Below are positions 45,413 through 55,633 of a DNA stretch of 64,000 nt, piece after piece. The stretch spans positions 11,744,074 to 11,808,073 of the forward strand of contig OZ059831.1 of the NCBI GenBank assembly GCA_964057195.1, in the 5' to 3' direction. The notes beneath the pieces were generated by a model. The model searched no databases. It had not been told where the DNA came from and worked only from the letters and a program-made list of their open reading frames with translations. Positions within the stretch are counted from its first letter, which is position 1; each line of letters starts with the position of its first letter. Both the position numbers and the translations under genes were made by a program. This stretch comes from Orthosia cruda. Lineage: Eukaryota > Arthropoda > Insecta > Lepidoptera > Noctuidae.

Positions 45413-45597
45413 TGAAGTGTATACTCTCCTTTAGATTAACAACCATATATGTATGCCCCTTTATATTAGGTATCACATGTTATGCTGACATAGCTTTTAC
45501 TTCGTTTTACTCGTTTCTTACTGTAACTAATTCATTATACTATTGGCAGCCAACCTGACTTATTATTTCTACATCCCGTACAACTCCAAACATCTCA
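45413..45597 (+). repeat. Gypsy 3' LTR
   Basis: 185 bp, identical to the 5' LTR, ending ATCTCA and followed by the TCTG duplication. Confidence 0.95.
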
Positions 45598-45601
45598 TCT
45601 G

Positions 45602-45816
45602 TTCCAGCATGATTTTTTGATAGATTTTACTCAATGCTGGAAGCACGGATATAGGTCTATAATTAGAAGGATCACACTTACAGCCTGATTTGAAAATTGG
45701 TACTACTTTACTGTGTTTCATTAAGTCAGGAAAAGTGCCGCTGTCCAAACATTGATTGAATATGCCTGTTAGGACAGGAGCAATTGAGTCAATAATATCT
45801 CCAGGAACCCTAACGG
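45602..45816 (-). pseudogene. LINE-A2 reverse transcriptase, part upstream of the Gypsy insertion
   Basis: The minus strand reads I-D-S-I-A-P-V-L-T-G-I-F-N-Q-C-L-D-S-G then K-V-V-P-I-F-K-S-G and N-Y-R-P-I-S-V-L-P-A-L-S-K-I-Y, the first reverse transcriptase block. This is continuous with 39509 once the Gypsy element is left out. Its open frame extends across 45817 into LINE-B2, giving an accidental chimeric frame (46030-45569) that is not a gene. Confidence 0.85.
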
Positions 45817-46637
45817 ACTTAAGTTTGGTAATTTTTCGGGCTATGTCGGTAACCCTAGTTCTCTTGCGGATCTCTACATTTCTAATTCGATCAGGCAAGG
45901 AAACATCTAACATAGCCCTCTCCATCTCCCTTTGCGTGACTGTAAGCTTTCTGATGAGTTCCATGGTGAGCGACCACGTCTCAGAGCCATAGGTTATCAT
46001 TGGCAACACACACTGGTTAAAGACTTTCATCTTGAGACACTGTGGTAAGCTGGACCAAAAGATACCGCGTAAATGCTTCTTCTTCTTAAGGTGAACTTGG
46101 TTTTGTCGACGTTCACCTTAAGACCAACTCTTTCGGAAGCTCTACTGAGGTCATCGAGCATTGTACTGAGGTCCTCCATGGTCTCAGCCATAACCACTAT
46201 ATCGTCGAAAAACCGTAATTGAGTAATGTATTTGCCCTATCTAGTCCAGAACCCTGATGACATCCTCCAGTGCAGCGGTGAACAGTTTCGGAGATATGAC
46301 GACTCCCTGTCTCACACCTCGCTGCTGAAGGATAGGTACCGAGGTCATATCTTGAAGTCTAACTGACAAGCTTGCGTTTTTGTACAAACACTTCAACACT
46401 TCGATGTACCGGTAGTCGATTTGGCACCATTGGAGAGACTGTAGTACAGCCCAAGTCTCGATTGAATCGAAAGTTTTCTAATAGTCCACAAACGCTAAGC
46501 AGAGCGGCAGCTTATACAGAAGACCGAAGTGAACTCCGGTCTTCTGCGTAACCTGCTGCAGCGTATGAATGTGATCTATAGTGCTGAAGACTTTACGGAA
46601 ACCGGTTTGTTCGTGAGGCTGGAAATCGTCTGGATAT
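45817..46637 (-). pseudogene. LINE-B2 reverse transcriptase, 5' part
   Basis: The minus strand is homologous to LINE-B4 53040-53830: the F-G-D...K-A-F region near 46480-46450, V-L-Q-R-G-V-R-Q-G near 46320, the F-x-D-D-I-V region near 46205, and V-L-P-M-I-T-Y-G-S-E-T-W-S-L near 46010. A deletion around 46075 removes the stretch between the K-V-N/M-N-M-D-K region and the F-G-K-L-R-G region. Two local inverted duplications (46085-46122 and 46517-46546) and several frameshifts break it. The C-terminus continues at 37119-36877. Confidence 0.8.
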
Positions 46638-46897
46638 TGTAATTTTTAATGAAAATTGGTATTTATAAATATTTCTCTTTAGTTTACTATTATGTTAGTA
46701 TAATTTAAAGCTAAATTATTATGCGTATTATACATAATTATAACGAATGTAACTTTTGTCATGTTTTGAGTTGTGTTCTGTAGTTTTATAATGTTTTTGC
46801 AATTATATAGAAAGTTCTTAGGAAAGAGACTCTTCATCACAATTTCATGATGGTGAACTAATGAGACAAAGGTAAAAGTGACAGTAGTTGGTCGGTT
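46638..46897. other. spacer
   Basis: AT-rich; nothing recognised. Confidence 0.4.
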
Positions 46898-47700
46898 CTT
46901 TTTTTTATTTGGGACAATCCCACCGCACTATTCCCAAACCACTGCAACTCCTGAAAGCCAGAATCAACAGTGGCAACCACCAGAAAAGCGCCGAGGCAAT
47001 GAAGCTCGACGAAGTCCCGGAGAATGAATTTAACTGTCTTGGATCCCGCAACGAAATTAATCAGAAAAGAAAATGCAGGAGTAAGAAAAATACAAATTTC
47101 CACTTCCCTCCATATCAAGCGGGAGACAGAACAAACAAGACCAATGGGCACAAAGGGTCGTTTACAACTGGGATAAGCCCAGTTGCCTAGCACCACGGAT
47201 AAAAATTAGCATTAATATTAATGGGTCCTAACATTGTGAGCTGTTATATTTGATTCCAATAATAGGTATGGCAAAAGCGCGGACCGCACGGAAATTTGTT
47301 CTAGTTTCCACAAGGTCCGTATAGTAGACAGCTCCTGATACAGCCTGTACATTATTCAACATAGTATTGCGTTCATTCTGCCAAAGAATACACTCCCATA
47401 AGATATGATGTGCAGATTGTACATATTCACAGTCAGATGTAGAACACTGACATAATGGCGAGGCAACAAGCTTAAAGGAAAATAATTTACTTTTAAAGTT
47501 ACCATGCCCTGTGAGAAATTGGGCAACACAGTGATCCACCTCCAGCCACTTCCTGGCCAGTCGGCCCTTGATGGAATTATCCCACCTACATTGCCATTCG
47601 GATAAAAGTTCCTCCCAGACGTCAATATGTGGTTTAAATAATCTAGAGATTTTGGCACGGTCACTCCGCGTTAAAAAGTCCGCGTCCATGGTCGGTTCGC
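46898..47700 (-). mobile_element. LINE-H copy 2, R1/I-like, 5'-truncated
   Basis: The 3' end (A-rich tail complement) is near 46898-46910, with a 3' UTR shared with LINE-H1 and a coding part above 47228. The 5' boundary is near 47700, where similarity to LINE-type protein ends. Confidence 0.7.
47228..47700 (-). pseudogene. LINE-H2 C-terminal domain with zinc knuckle
   Basis: A minus-strand frame, open to 47887, covers the region after the reverse transcriptase in R1/I-group LINEs. It reads W-E-E-L-L-S-E-W-Q-C-R-W-D then Q-F-L-T-G-H-G-N-F, and ends with the nucleic-acid-binding knuckle C-Q-C-S-T-S-D-C...H-H-I-L-W-E-C. The upstream 60 codons (above 47700) do not look like LINE protein and are probably flanking DNA read through by chance. 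No reverse transcriptase core is present, so this is a truncated copy even though its frame is open. Confidence 0.7.
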
Positions 47701-48359
47701 GGCATATACGCGAACTTACCCCCACTACGCCAAAACCATGCCAACTTACGTGCCGGGCACTATACCAGTACATGGAGTAACTGCCTATCTGACCTCTACA
47801 ATCCAGTAACTGGGTAACACGATACTCCTTGGTAAGAGTATTGTCAGATTGCCAGACTTCTGACAACTTAAAACGACAATAAAACATCTACAAATCACAG
47901 CTAGTACTTGTTTTCCGAAGCTCGAAACGGTTTCCATGTGTAATGAATGCTCAACCATCCGAAGTCCCTAACCGACGTCAGCAGGCGTTACTTACCATGA
48001 AATTCGAACCGTACAGTTGTCATAACTTAGCCACAATTTCCTCTTAAATTATAATATCTACTTTTCGCCTTTATCACATCACACTGATGTAATAAAGGCG
48101 AAAGTTTGTGATGTGTGTGTGTGTGTTAGTATGTTTGTTACTTCTTCAAGATCAAACGGCTGGACGGATCTGGATGAAATTTAGCACAGAGATACATTAT
48201 AGTCTGTAATAGCACATAGGATACTTTTTATCCAAAGAATATGATCGCTAGATATAATTTTTGACAAACACGCGGGTAAAGCCGCTGGTAGAAGCTGGTC
48301 ATATATAAATTTTATTTGACTATGAAAAATCCACGAATGAAAAGTTCCTGAAGCGCAGT
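47701..48359. other. spacer with dispersed-repeat motif
   Basis: At about 48060-48190 the minus strand carries CTAAATTTCATCCAGATCCG and a (GT)n-rich stretch, a member of the dispersed motif set described in the findings. The rest is unassigned. Confidence 0.45.
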
Positions 48360-48361
48360 TA

Positions 48362-48519
48362 AGCACTACATCCGAACCGAATTCGAGAAATTTTGGTTCC
48401 AAAGTAGAATTAGCCGTAGTACTTCTTGAAGGGAAGCTTACGCACTAAATCCGAACTCTATCTGTCATAATTCAGAACATTTTGAACTCGGAACTCAAAT
48501 CACGGACTCGGATTGGATG
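48362..48519. mobile_element. MITE-3 copy 1, right end interrupted
   Basis: GCACTACATCCGA at about 48363 and the reverse-oriented CGGATTGGATGTA at 48507-48519 match MITE-3 copy 2 at 57401-57593. The internal sequence is also shared (AAGCTTACGCACTA near 48435). The right end is cut at 48519, where LINE-J begins. Confidence 0.65.
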
Positions 48520-49326
48520 TAGATGTGTGTGTACACTTCTGGTAGCTTATCACAGTTTAGTTGTGTCAGTATTAAGGTTTGGTGTAATTTTTTGGGGTAA
48601 CTGCAATGAGAGGGAGGAGGTATTTAAAGCTCAGAAAAGGTGTATAAGATCTATGTCAAGTCTTAAATCTACAGACAGCTGAACAGTGAACCTGTGTCTG
48701 AATTTGTTGTCTTTTCCATGTTTGTACATATTGGAGGTGGTAATTTTTGTAAAAACTAATTTAAACTTGTTACCGTCACTCGCTGATAAAAAAACACGTC
48801 CAGGGCCAATACAAAAACTTGTTGCACTCAGTAATTACAAAACAGCATTTCTAAGAAAAAGTGTTATGGCAATGGGACCTGTTATTTATAATAAAAACCT
48901 CACAGTTTTAAGGAATATTCCGTTCACATTTTGAAATCTAAGGTGCACTACTTAACTAAACTGCACTACTTTAAAGAAAATGTTATTACTGAGTAAAGGA
49001 TTTTTTTTAATGATGTTAGTATATAGAAAATGACTAAATAAAAATTACCACTTGCAAATTTTTATTGAGCGTTTATTAGCTATTTGACATGAAATAAATT
49101 TTTAATGTTTTTTTAATTGCCTTACTATCTATTGTTTTTTCTCATTATTAATTCTATTTGTATTGTTGACATTTTTTGTATTTTTTTGTATATTTGACAT
49201 TTTTTGTATTTTATTAATGTAATGATTTGCACGCCGTAAGGTAAAATGTAGCTGATCTCATTTTTTACGTTATTAATCTTATACTGTACCTACATTTAGA
49301 GCAAATAAAATTCTGATTCTGATTCT
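48520..49326 (+). mobile_element. LINE-J fragment
   Basis: A 5'-truncated LINE. Its coding tail at 48530-48934 is followed by a 3' UTR ending AATAAAATTCTGATTCTGATTC near 49305-49326, a 6-bp tandem repeat tail. It is inserted at or next to the end of MITE-3 copy 1. Confidence 0.7.
48530..48934 (+). pseudogene. LINE-J reverse transcriptase C-terminus
   Basis: The frame from 48482 reads S-V-L-R-F-G-V-I-F-W-G-N-C then F-K-A-Q-K-R-C-I-R, the thumb segment of Jockey/CR1-like reverse transcriptases. It stops at 48682, and the next frame (48686-48934) gives F-P-C-L-Y-I-L-E-V-V-I-F-V-K-T-N and the terminal tail. The same blocks in related form occur in LINE-A (S-Y-G-I-L-L-W-G; L-Y-I-L-E-C-I-L-Y-V). 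The lost catalytic core and the frameshift mean no activity. Confidence 0.75.
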
Positions 49327-49754
49327 AAACCCTATAGCAAATCGTTAAAAACCGATTTTTTCGTTAAGCAATTTTATTTTTATTCAAGCGAAATAAATTC
49401 AAATGCCGACAGCAAAACATTGTCTGCGACCAGTGTGGGAGATGTAGGCCATCTAATAGACTTGTGTTGGCATATTCAAACTAAATAAACGATGTCTTTT
49501 TGGTTTTTAGATAGAAAATATTCTTCGATTTTCCTTAATAGTTATATTTTTATTTATTTATTTCTTATTAGTTTTTTGTATCAAAAGTCTTTCCGTCTTT
49601 TTTTATTCAAAGTTCCGTATGGTGCCGGACGTAAAGAATTTCACCATCTCATGTCTTCCCGTGGGTGTCGTAAGAGGCGACTAAGGGACAAACCAGAGAA
49701 TGGGCAGCAGCGTTCTCTGTGCTTCTATAACAACCATACTGCGATCGCCATCCC

Positions 49755-51044
49755 GCCTGCCAAGCGTGGTACCCGGTAGCTTGCCTACCCTCGACTATGG
49801 TAGTGGTCGAGGCTACGGCATGGCAAGGGAATCTAAGAATCTCCGGACGAGATCCGGCTACCCCAAAAATCACCGACGCCTGGACCTGGCAACGTACAAC
49901 ACGCGCACACTTCGGACCGACGAGATGGTCACCGAACTCGAGGAGGAATTGAGCAGGTTGCGATGGAGTATTATAGGGTTATCTGAAGTCCGAAGAGGAC
50001 TCGATAATCCTCAAATCCGGTAACCTGCTCTACTTCCGAGAGGGTGACCGGCAGTCCCAGGGTGGTGTCGGGTTTATCGTCCACAAGTCCCTTGTAAACA
50101 ACGTGGTGAAGATCGAGAGTGTGTCGACCAGGGTGGCGTACCTTATACTCAGAATATCCTCAAGATATTCGCTGAAGGTCATACAGGTCTACGCCCCAAC
50201 CACGGCACACCCCGACGATGAGGTAGAGACCATGTATGAGGATATCTCCAGAGCCATGCATGGTTTCAAAACTCACTTCACCGTTGTCATGGGGGACTTC
50301 AACGCGAAACTGGGCAAACGAGACGAGGATGAGCTGTAAGTGGGGCAATTTGGAGTTGGACAACGGAACCACCGGGGTCACCTACTGGCCAGTTTTATGG
50401 AGAAGGAGGGCCTCTATATGATGAACTCCTTCTTCAAAAAGCGTGAACACAGGAAGTGGACCTGGCAGAGCCCCGATGGTGCAACAAAAAATGAGATTGA
50501 CTTCATCATGTCAACCAAGAAGCAAATGTTCAATTTTGTCTCTGTGATCAATTCGGTAAAAACCGGGAGCGATCACCGCATGGTAAGAGGCACATTGATC
50601 ATTAATATTAAGCTTGAAAGGTCTCGACTGATGAAGTCCACGCTCCGGCCAGCACAGATCCAGGTCCAAAACCCCGAGAGCTTTCAGCTCGAACTCCAGA
50701 ATCGTTTCGAGTGCCTAGGGAGCTCTGTGGATGAATATAGCAACGGGTTCGTGGAAGCTGTCCATACGGTCGGGTCTAAGTTTTTCAAGACCCGTCGTAC
50801 AGATAGAAACAAAAAGCTCTCTGATCATACCCTCAAGCTTATGAAGGAGAGGCGTGAGATGATCCTGCAGTCTTCAGATGAGGCGTGCAAATACCGGCAG
50901 CTCAATAGACAGATCTCTAAATCCTTGAAAAGAGACCTCCGCCGCTTCAATACCGAGCGTATTAAAGACGCGATCGAGCGAAATAAAGGCTCCAAGGTGT
51001 TTTCAAGGATCTGGCTATTGGGCAGAGCCAACTCACGAAACTGA
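49755..51044 (+). pseudogene. LINE-B3 endonuclease region
   Basis: The apurinic-type endonuclease of an RTE-like LINE. Blocks: L-A-T-Y-N-T-R-T-L-R (49885-49915), I-G-L-S-E-V-R-R (catalytic Glu, near 49980), I-Q-V-Y-A-P-T near 50185, V-V-M-G-D-F-N-A-K near 50285, N-E-I-D-F-I-M near 50495 and G-S-D-H-R-M-V-R near 50575. Breaks: the initiator segment present in copy 4 is deleted near 49772, a frameshift occurs near 50000, a TAA lies at 50337-50339, and another frameshift occurs near 51005. The catalytic motifs themselves are intact. This domain would nick the target site. Confidence 0.88.
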
Positions 51045-52701
51045 AGACCGACGATGGCAGGATCGTATCCGCCAAACCGGAGCTTCTCAGGGAGATCGAG
51101 ACATTCTATGTGCAGTTGTACACATGGATCAGCAAGCCCGTTGCGAGTCTAGCAAACAACACAAGAGCTAGATTGACCCGACACTATACCGAAGATATCC
51201 CGGACGTCAGCCTGTACGAGATTAGGATGGCTTTGAAACAGCTCAAAATCAACAAGGCGCCGGGTGATGACGGAATTACGGCCGAACTTCTGAAGGCGGG
51301 TGGAAAACCGGTCCTTAGGGCCCTTCAGAAGCTGTTTGATTCCGTCATACTCGAGGGCAAAACGCCACAGACATGGTGCAGGGGTGTGGTGGTACTCTTC
51401 TTCAAGAAGGGCGACAATGCCCGGTTGAAGAACTATCGGCCCATCTCACGTCTTAGCCATGTCTACAAGTTGTTTTCAAGAGTCATCACGAATCGTCTCG
51501 CGCGCAGGTTAAACGATTTCCAGCCCCCCGAACAAGCCTGATTCCGAAAAGGCTTTAGCACCGTAGACCACATACATACGCCGTGGCAGGTTATACAAAA
51601 GACCGAAGAGTATAACCTGCCTCTCTTTTTAGCGTTTGTGGACTACGAGAAAGCCTTCGATTCGATAGAGACTTGGGCTGTACTGCAGTCTCTCCAACGG
51701 TGCCAGATCGACTACCGGTACATTGAGGTGTTAAAGTGTTTGTACAAAAACGCCACCATGACAGTCTTCTTTTTTCTTCAGGATCAGACCTCGAAACCAA
51801 TCCTTCTCCAGCGCGGCGTGAGACAGGGAGACGTCATTTCTCCGAAACTGTTCACTGCTGCGCTGGAGGATGTGTTCAAGGTTCTGGATTGGAGGGGGCT
51901 GGCATCAACGTTAATGGCGAGTACATTACTCACCTTCGGTTTGCCGACGACATAGTGGTCATGGCTGAGACCATGGAGAGCCTCAGTAAAATGCTCGATG
52001 ACCTCAGTAGAGCTTCCGAAAGAGTGGGTCTTAAAATGAACATGGACAAAACCAAGATCATGGTGAATGCCCATGTAACACCCACTCCTATCAAGGTCGG
52101 AGACTCTACTCTCGAAGTTGTAGTCGATTATGTCTACCTGGGACAAACGGTCCAGTTGGGTAGGTCCAATTTCGAGAAAGAGGTCAACCGTCGAATCCGA
52201 CGCGGCTGGGCGGCGTTCGGGAAGTTGCGTGGTATCTTCTCGTCAAATTTACCGCAGTGTCTCAAGACAAAAGTCTATGACCAGTGTGTGTTGCCAGTGA
52301 TCACCTATGGGACCGAGACGTGGTCGCTCACAATGGGCCTTATCAGAAAGCTCAAAGTCACCCAAAGGGCAATGGAGAGGGCTATGCTCGAAATTTCCTT
52401 GCGTGATCACGTCAGAAATGATGATATCCGCAAGAGAACCAAAGTTACCGACATAGCCCGAAGAATTGCCAAACTTAAGTGGCAGTGGGCAGGGCACATT
52501 GCTCGCAGAACGGATGGCCGATGGGGCCGAAAAGTTCTGAAATGGCGAACTGGAAGACGATACGTTGGAAGGCCTCCCACTAGGTGGACTGATGACCTGG
52601 TTAAGGTTGCGGGAAGGCGCTGGATGCGAGACGCACGGGATCGGTCAATATGGCGACGCCTGGGGGAGGCCTATGTGCAGCAATGGACGTCTTTCGGCTG
52701 A
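51045..52701 (+). pseudogene. LINE-B3 reverse transcriptase region
   Basis: Blocks: N-K-A-P-G-D-D-G-I near 51255, N-Y-R-P-I-S near 51430, F-V-D-Y-E-K-A-F-D near 51640, L-Q-R-G-V-R-Q-G-D-V near 51815, and catalytic F-A-D-D at 51940-51951. The T-Y-G-T-E-T-W-S thumb block follows near 52300, then W-Q-W-A-G-H-I-A-R-R near 52485 and the final W-R-R-L-G-E-A. Breaks: a TGA at 51539-51541 and a one-base loss near 51900 that moves the frame just before the catalytic motif. The C-terminal frame is then open to 52701. Few lesions for its length, so it is moderately young. Confidence 0.9.
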
Positions 52702-52730
52702 AATGATGATGATGATGATCAAAAGTCTTT

Positions 52731-52956
52731 TGATTTATGGTAAAGAATTAAGAGTTACAGTACCTTCAATAGATTTTAGAAAAAATAGTAGTATTAAAAG
52801 AATCATCACCAATTATGGTAAAATGACCCAGTCGTCTTATTTACCGACACATCTTATCTCATCTCAATATAGAGAGTATGAAATGTAGACAGAAAATGAA
52901 CAACGAAAAAAACGAAAGCAATGACTAACAGAGAAGAAATACCACTAAATGTTGAT
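52731..52956. other. spacer between facing LINE-B copies
   Basis: About 225 bases of AT-rich DNA with no recognised feature. Confidence 0.5.
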
Positions 52957-54247
52957 AGCATAGCCCTCTCCATTGCCCTTTGGGTGACTGTAAGCTTTCT
53001 GATGAGGCCCATTGTGAGCGACCACGTCTCAGAGCCATAGGTCATAACTGGCAACACACATTGGTCATATACTTTCGTCTTGAGACAGTGTGGTAAGTTG
53101 GACGTGAAGATACCGCGCAACTTCCCGAACGCTGCCCAGCCGAGTCGGATTCGACGGTTGACCTCTTTCTCGAAGTTGGCCCTACCCAACTGGATCGTTT
53201 GTCCCAGGTAGAAATAGTCATTCACAACTTCGAGTGTAGAGTCTCTGACCCTGATAGGAGTGGGTGTGATATGGGCATTCAACATCATCTTGGTTTTGTC
53301 CATGTTCATCCTAAGACCCACTCTTTCGGAAGCTCTACTGAGGTCATCGAGCATTGTATTGAGGTCCTCCATATTCTCAGCCATGACCACTATATCGTCG
53401 GCAAACCGAAGGTGAGTGATGTACTCGCCATTGACGTTGATGCCTAGCCCTCTCCAGTCCAGAACCTTGAAGACATCCTCCAGTGCAGCGGTGAACAGTT
53501 TCGGAGATATGACATCTACCTGCCTCACACCTCGCTGCAGAACGACAGGTTCCGAGGTCTGATCCTGAAGTCGAACTGACATGGTGGCGATTTTGTACAA
53601 ACACTTCAACACCTCGATGTACCGGTAGTCAATTTGGCACCGTTGGAGAGACTGCAGCACAGCCCAAGTCTCGATCGAATCAAAGGCTTTCTCGTAGTCC
53701 ACAAACGCTAAGCAGAGAGGCAGGTTGTACTCTTCGGTCTTCTGTATAACCTGCCGCAGCGTATGTATGTGGTCTACGGTGTTAAAGCCTTTACGGAAAC
53801 CGCCTTGTTCAGGAGGCTGGAAATCGTCAAACCTGCACGCGAGACGATTCGTGATGACTCTTGAAAACAGCTTGTAGACATGGCCAAGAAGTGAGATGGG
53901 CCTATAGTTCTTTAGTAGGGCATTGTCGCCCTTCTTGAAGAAGAGTACCACCACACCCCTGCACCATGCCTGTGGCGTTTGCCCTCGAGTATGACGGAAT
54001 CAAACAGCTTCTGAAGGGTCTTAAGGACCGGTTTTCCACCCGCCTTCAGGAGTTCGGCTGTTATTCCGTCTTCACCAGGCGCCTTGTTGTTTTTAAGCTG
54101 TTTAAGAGCCATCCTAATCTCATACAGGCTGACGTCCGGAATGTCTTCGGTATAGTGCCGGGTCAATCTAGCTCTAGGGTCTTTTGCTAGATTCGCGACG
54201 GTTTTACTGGTGTCAACCAGTAAACCCGTCGCGAATCTAGTGTACAA
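52957..54247 (-). pseudogene. LINE-B4 reverse transcriptase, two frames
   Basis: The first frame (54247-53912) holds N-N-K-A-P-G-E-D-G-I and ends after a frameshift near 53950. The second (53954 down) holds N-Y-R-P-I-S-L-L, F-V-D-Y-E-K-A-F-D-S-I, Q-R-G-V-R-Q-V-D-V, catalytic F-A-D-D at 53394-53405, and the Y-G-S-E-T-W-S-L thumb block. It runs on past 52957 into unrelated spacer to 52854. The start of the first frame is altered by a local inverted duplication at 54187-54240. Apart from one frameshift the core is undamaged, but the C-terminus is lost. Confidence 0.88.
54187..54240. other. 54-bp inverted duplication in LINE-B4
   Basis: Two 25-base arms with one mismatch, separated by four bases (GTCA). 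Copy 3 has only one arm's worth of this sequence at the equivalent point (about 51125-51160), so the second arm is a later inverted copy. Confidence 0.85.
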
Positions 54248-54274
54248 CTGCCCATAGAATCTCTCGATCTCTCT

Positions 54275-55633
54275 CTATAGCTCCGGTTTGGCGGATACGA
54301 TTCTGCCATCGTCGGTCTTCAATTTCGTGAGCTGGCTCTGCCCAATAGTCAGATCTCTTGCAAAGACCTTGGAACCCTTATTCCGCTCAATCGCGTCTTT
54401 AATACGCTCGGTATTAAAGCGGCGGAGATCGCTTTTCAAGGACCTTGAGATCCGTCCATTGAGCTGCTGGTATTTCAACACATCGTCTGAAGAATGCAGG
54501 ATCATCTCACGCCTCTCCTTCATGAGCTTGAGAGTAGGATCAGAGAGCTTTTTGTTTATATCTGTACGGCGGGTCTTGAAAACCTTAGACCCAACCGTAT
54601 GGACAGCTTCCACGAACCCATCGCTGTATTCGTCCACGGAGCTCCCTAGGCACTCGAAACGATTCTGGAGTTCGAGCTGAAAGCTCTCGGGGTTTTGGAT
54701 CCGGATCTGTGCTGGACGGAGCGTAGACTTCATCAGTCGAGACCTTTCAAGCTTGATATTAATGTTCAATGTGCCTCTCACCATGCGGTGATCGCTCCCG
54801 GTTTTCACCGAATTGATCACAGAGACATCATTGAACATTTGCTTCTTGGTTGACATGATGAAGTCGATCTCGTTTTTAGTTGCACCATCGGGGCTTTGCC
54901 AGGTCCACTTCCTGTGCTCACGCTTTCTGAAGAAGGAGTTCATCATATACAGGCCCTCCTTCTCCATAAAGCTGGCCAGTAGGTGACCCCGGTGGTTCCG
55001 ATGTCCAACTCCAAATTGGCCCACTTGCAGCTCATCCTCGTCTCGTTTGCCCAGTTTCGCGTTGAAGTCCCCCATGACAACGGTGAAGTGAGTTTTGAAA
55101 CCATGCATGGCTCTAGAAATATCCTCAGACATGGTCTCTACCTCGTCGTCGGGGTGTGCCGAGGTCGGGGCGTAGACCTGTATAACCTTCAGCGAATATC
55201 TCGAGGATATTCTGAGTATAAGGTACGCCACCCTGGTCGACACACTCTCGATCTTCACCACGTTGTTCACAAGGGACTTGTGGACGATAAACCCGACACC
55301 ACCCTGGGACTGCCGGTCACCCTTTCGGAAATAGAGCAGGTTACCGGATTTGAGGATTATCGAGTCCTCCCCCTCTCTTCGGACTTCAGATAATCCTATA
55401 ATACTCCACCGCAACCTGCTCAATTCTTCCTCGAGTTCGGCTATCTTCTCGTCGGTCCGGAATGTTCGCGTGTTATACGTTGCCAGGTCCAGTCGTCGGT
55501 GTTTATTAGGGTAGCCGGGTCCACTCCGGGGATTCTTCGCACCCCTTGCCACGCCATCGCCTCGACCGCTACCGTAGTCGAGAGTAGACGGGCTGCCGGG
55601 CACTCGGGGCCGTTTTTTCCTTGTGCTTTTCAT
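54275..55633 (-). pseudogene. LINE-B4 endonuclease, open reading frame
   Basis: 452 codons from a natural ATG at 55633 (M-K-S-T-R-K-K-R, a basic start) to a stop at 54275-54277. This is the best-preserved endonuclease of the family here. Blocks: L-A-T-Y-N-T-R-T-F near 55480, G-L-S-E-V-R-R near 55385, V-M-G-D-F-N-A-K near 55075, W-Q-S-P-D-G-A-T-K-N-E-I-D-F near 54890, and G-S-D-H-R-M-V near 54790. The protein would normally continue into the reverse transcriptase, so the stop truncates it. As encoded, the endonuclease domain alone is intact. Proteins of this family are often mislabelled craniofacial development protein 2-like in insect annotations (established knowledge). Confidence 0.88.

Larger units (their letters stand above)
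39513..45597 (+). mobile_element. Ty3/Gypsy LTR retrotransposon, mdg1/412-like, nearly intact
   Basis: It is 6,085 bp long, with two 185-bp LTRs identical by direct comparison, both TG...CA, and the target-site duplication TCTG. The order is 5' LTR, primer-binding site, small membrane ORF, gag, pol (protease, reverse transcriptase, RNase H, integrase), purine-rich tract, 3' LTR. Only about 85 bases separate pol from the 3' LTR, so there is no env gene. The mdg1/412 affinity is inferred from a gag without a zinc knuckle and from reverse transcriptase motif style. One stop codon breaks pol. Confidence 0.95.
37120..45816 (-). mobile_element. LINE-A copy 2, split by the Gypsy element
   Basis: The minus-strand copy of LINE-A has its 3' end at 37120 (A-rich tail complement) and a 3' UTR with a foreign segment (about 37345-37920). 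The reverse transcriptase follows to 39512, then, beyond the Gypsy element, continues at 45602-45816. It is 5'-truncated at 45816. The TCTG duplication of the Gypsy insertion is at 39509-39512 and 45598-45601. Confidence 0.9.
36877..46637 (-). mobile_element. LINE-B copy 2 (RTE-like), split by LINE-A2
   Basis: The 3' part is 36877-37119 and the 5' part is 45817-46637. Between them is LINE-A copy 2, which contains the Gypsy element. ACTTAA is present at both edges (37114-37119 and 45817-45822), and the uninterrupted LINE-B copies read through this site. The 5' end is truncated near 46637, and the sequence has several indels and two local inverted duplications. Confidence 0.88.
49593..52717 (+). 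mobile_element. LINE-B copy 3 (RTE-like), near full length
   Basis: A 3,125-bp element flanked by the 13-bp duplication ATCAAAAGTCTTT (49580-49592 and 52718-52730). It has the 5' non-coding end, endonuclease, reverse transcriptase and a GATGATGAT tail. The RTE assignment rests on the T-Y-N-T-R-T-L-R-T-D endonuclease start and the W-A-G-H-I-A-R-R C-terminus. Confidence 0.92.

Noticed and set aside
45569..46030. 153-codon frame with two LINE-like halves, considered as a chimeric gene
   Set aside because: It crosses the LINE-A2/LINE-B2 junction at 45816/45817 and is an accident of insertion.
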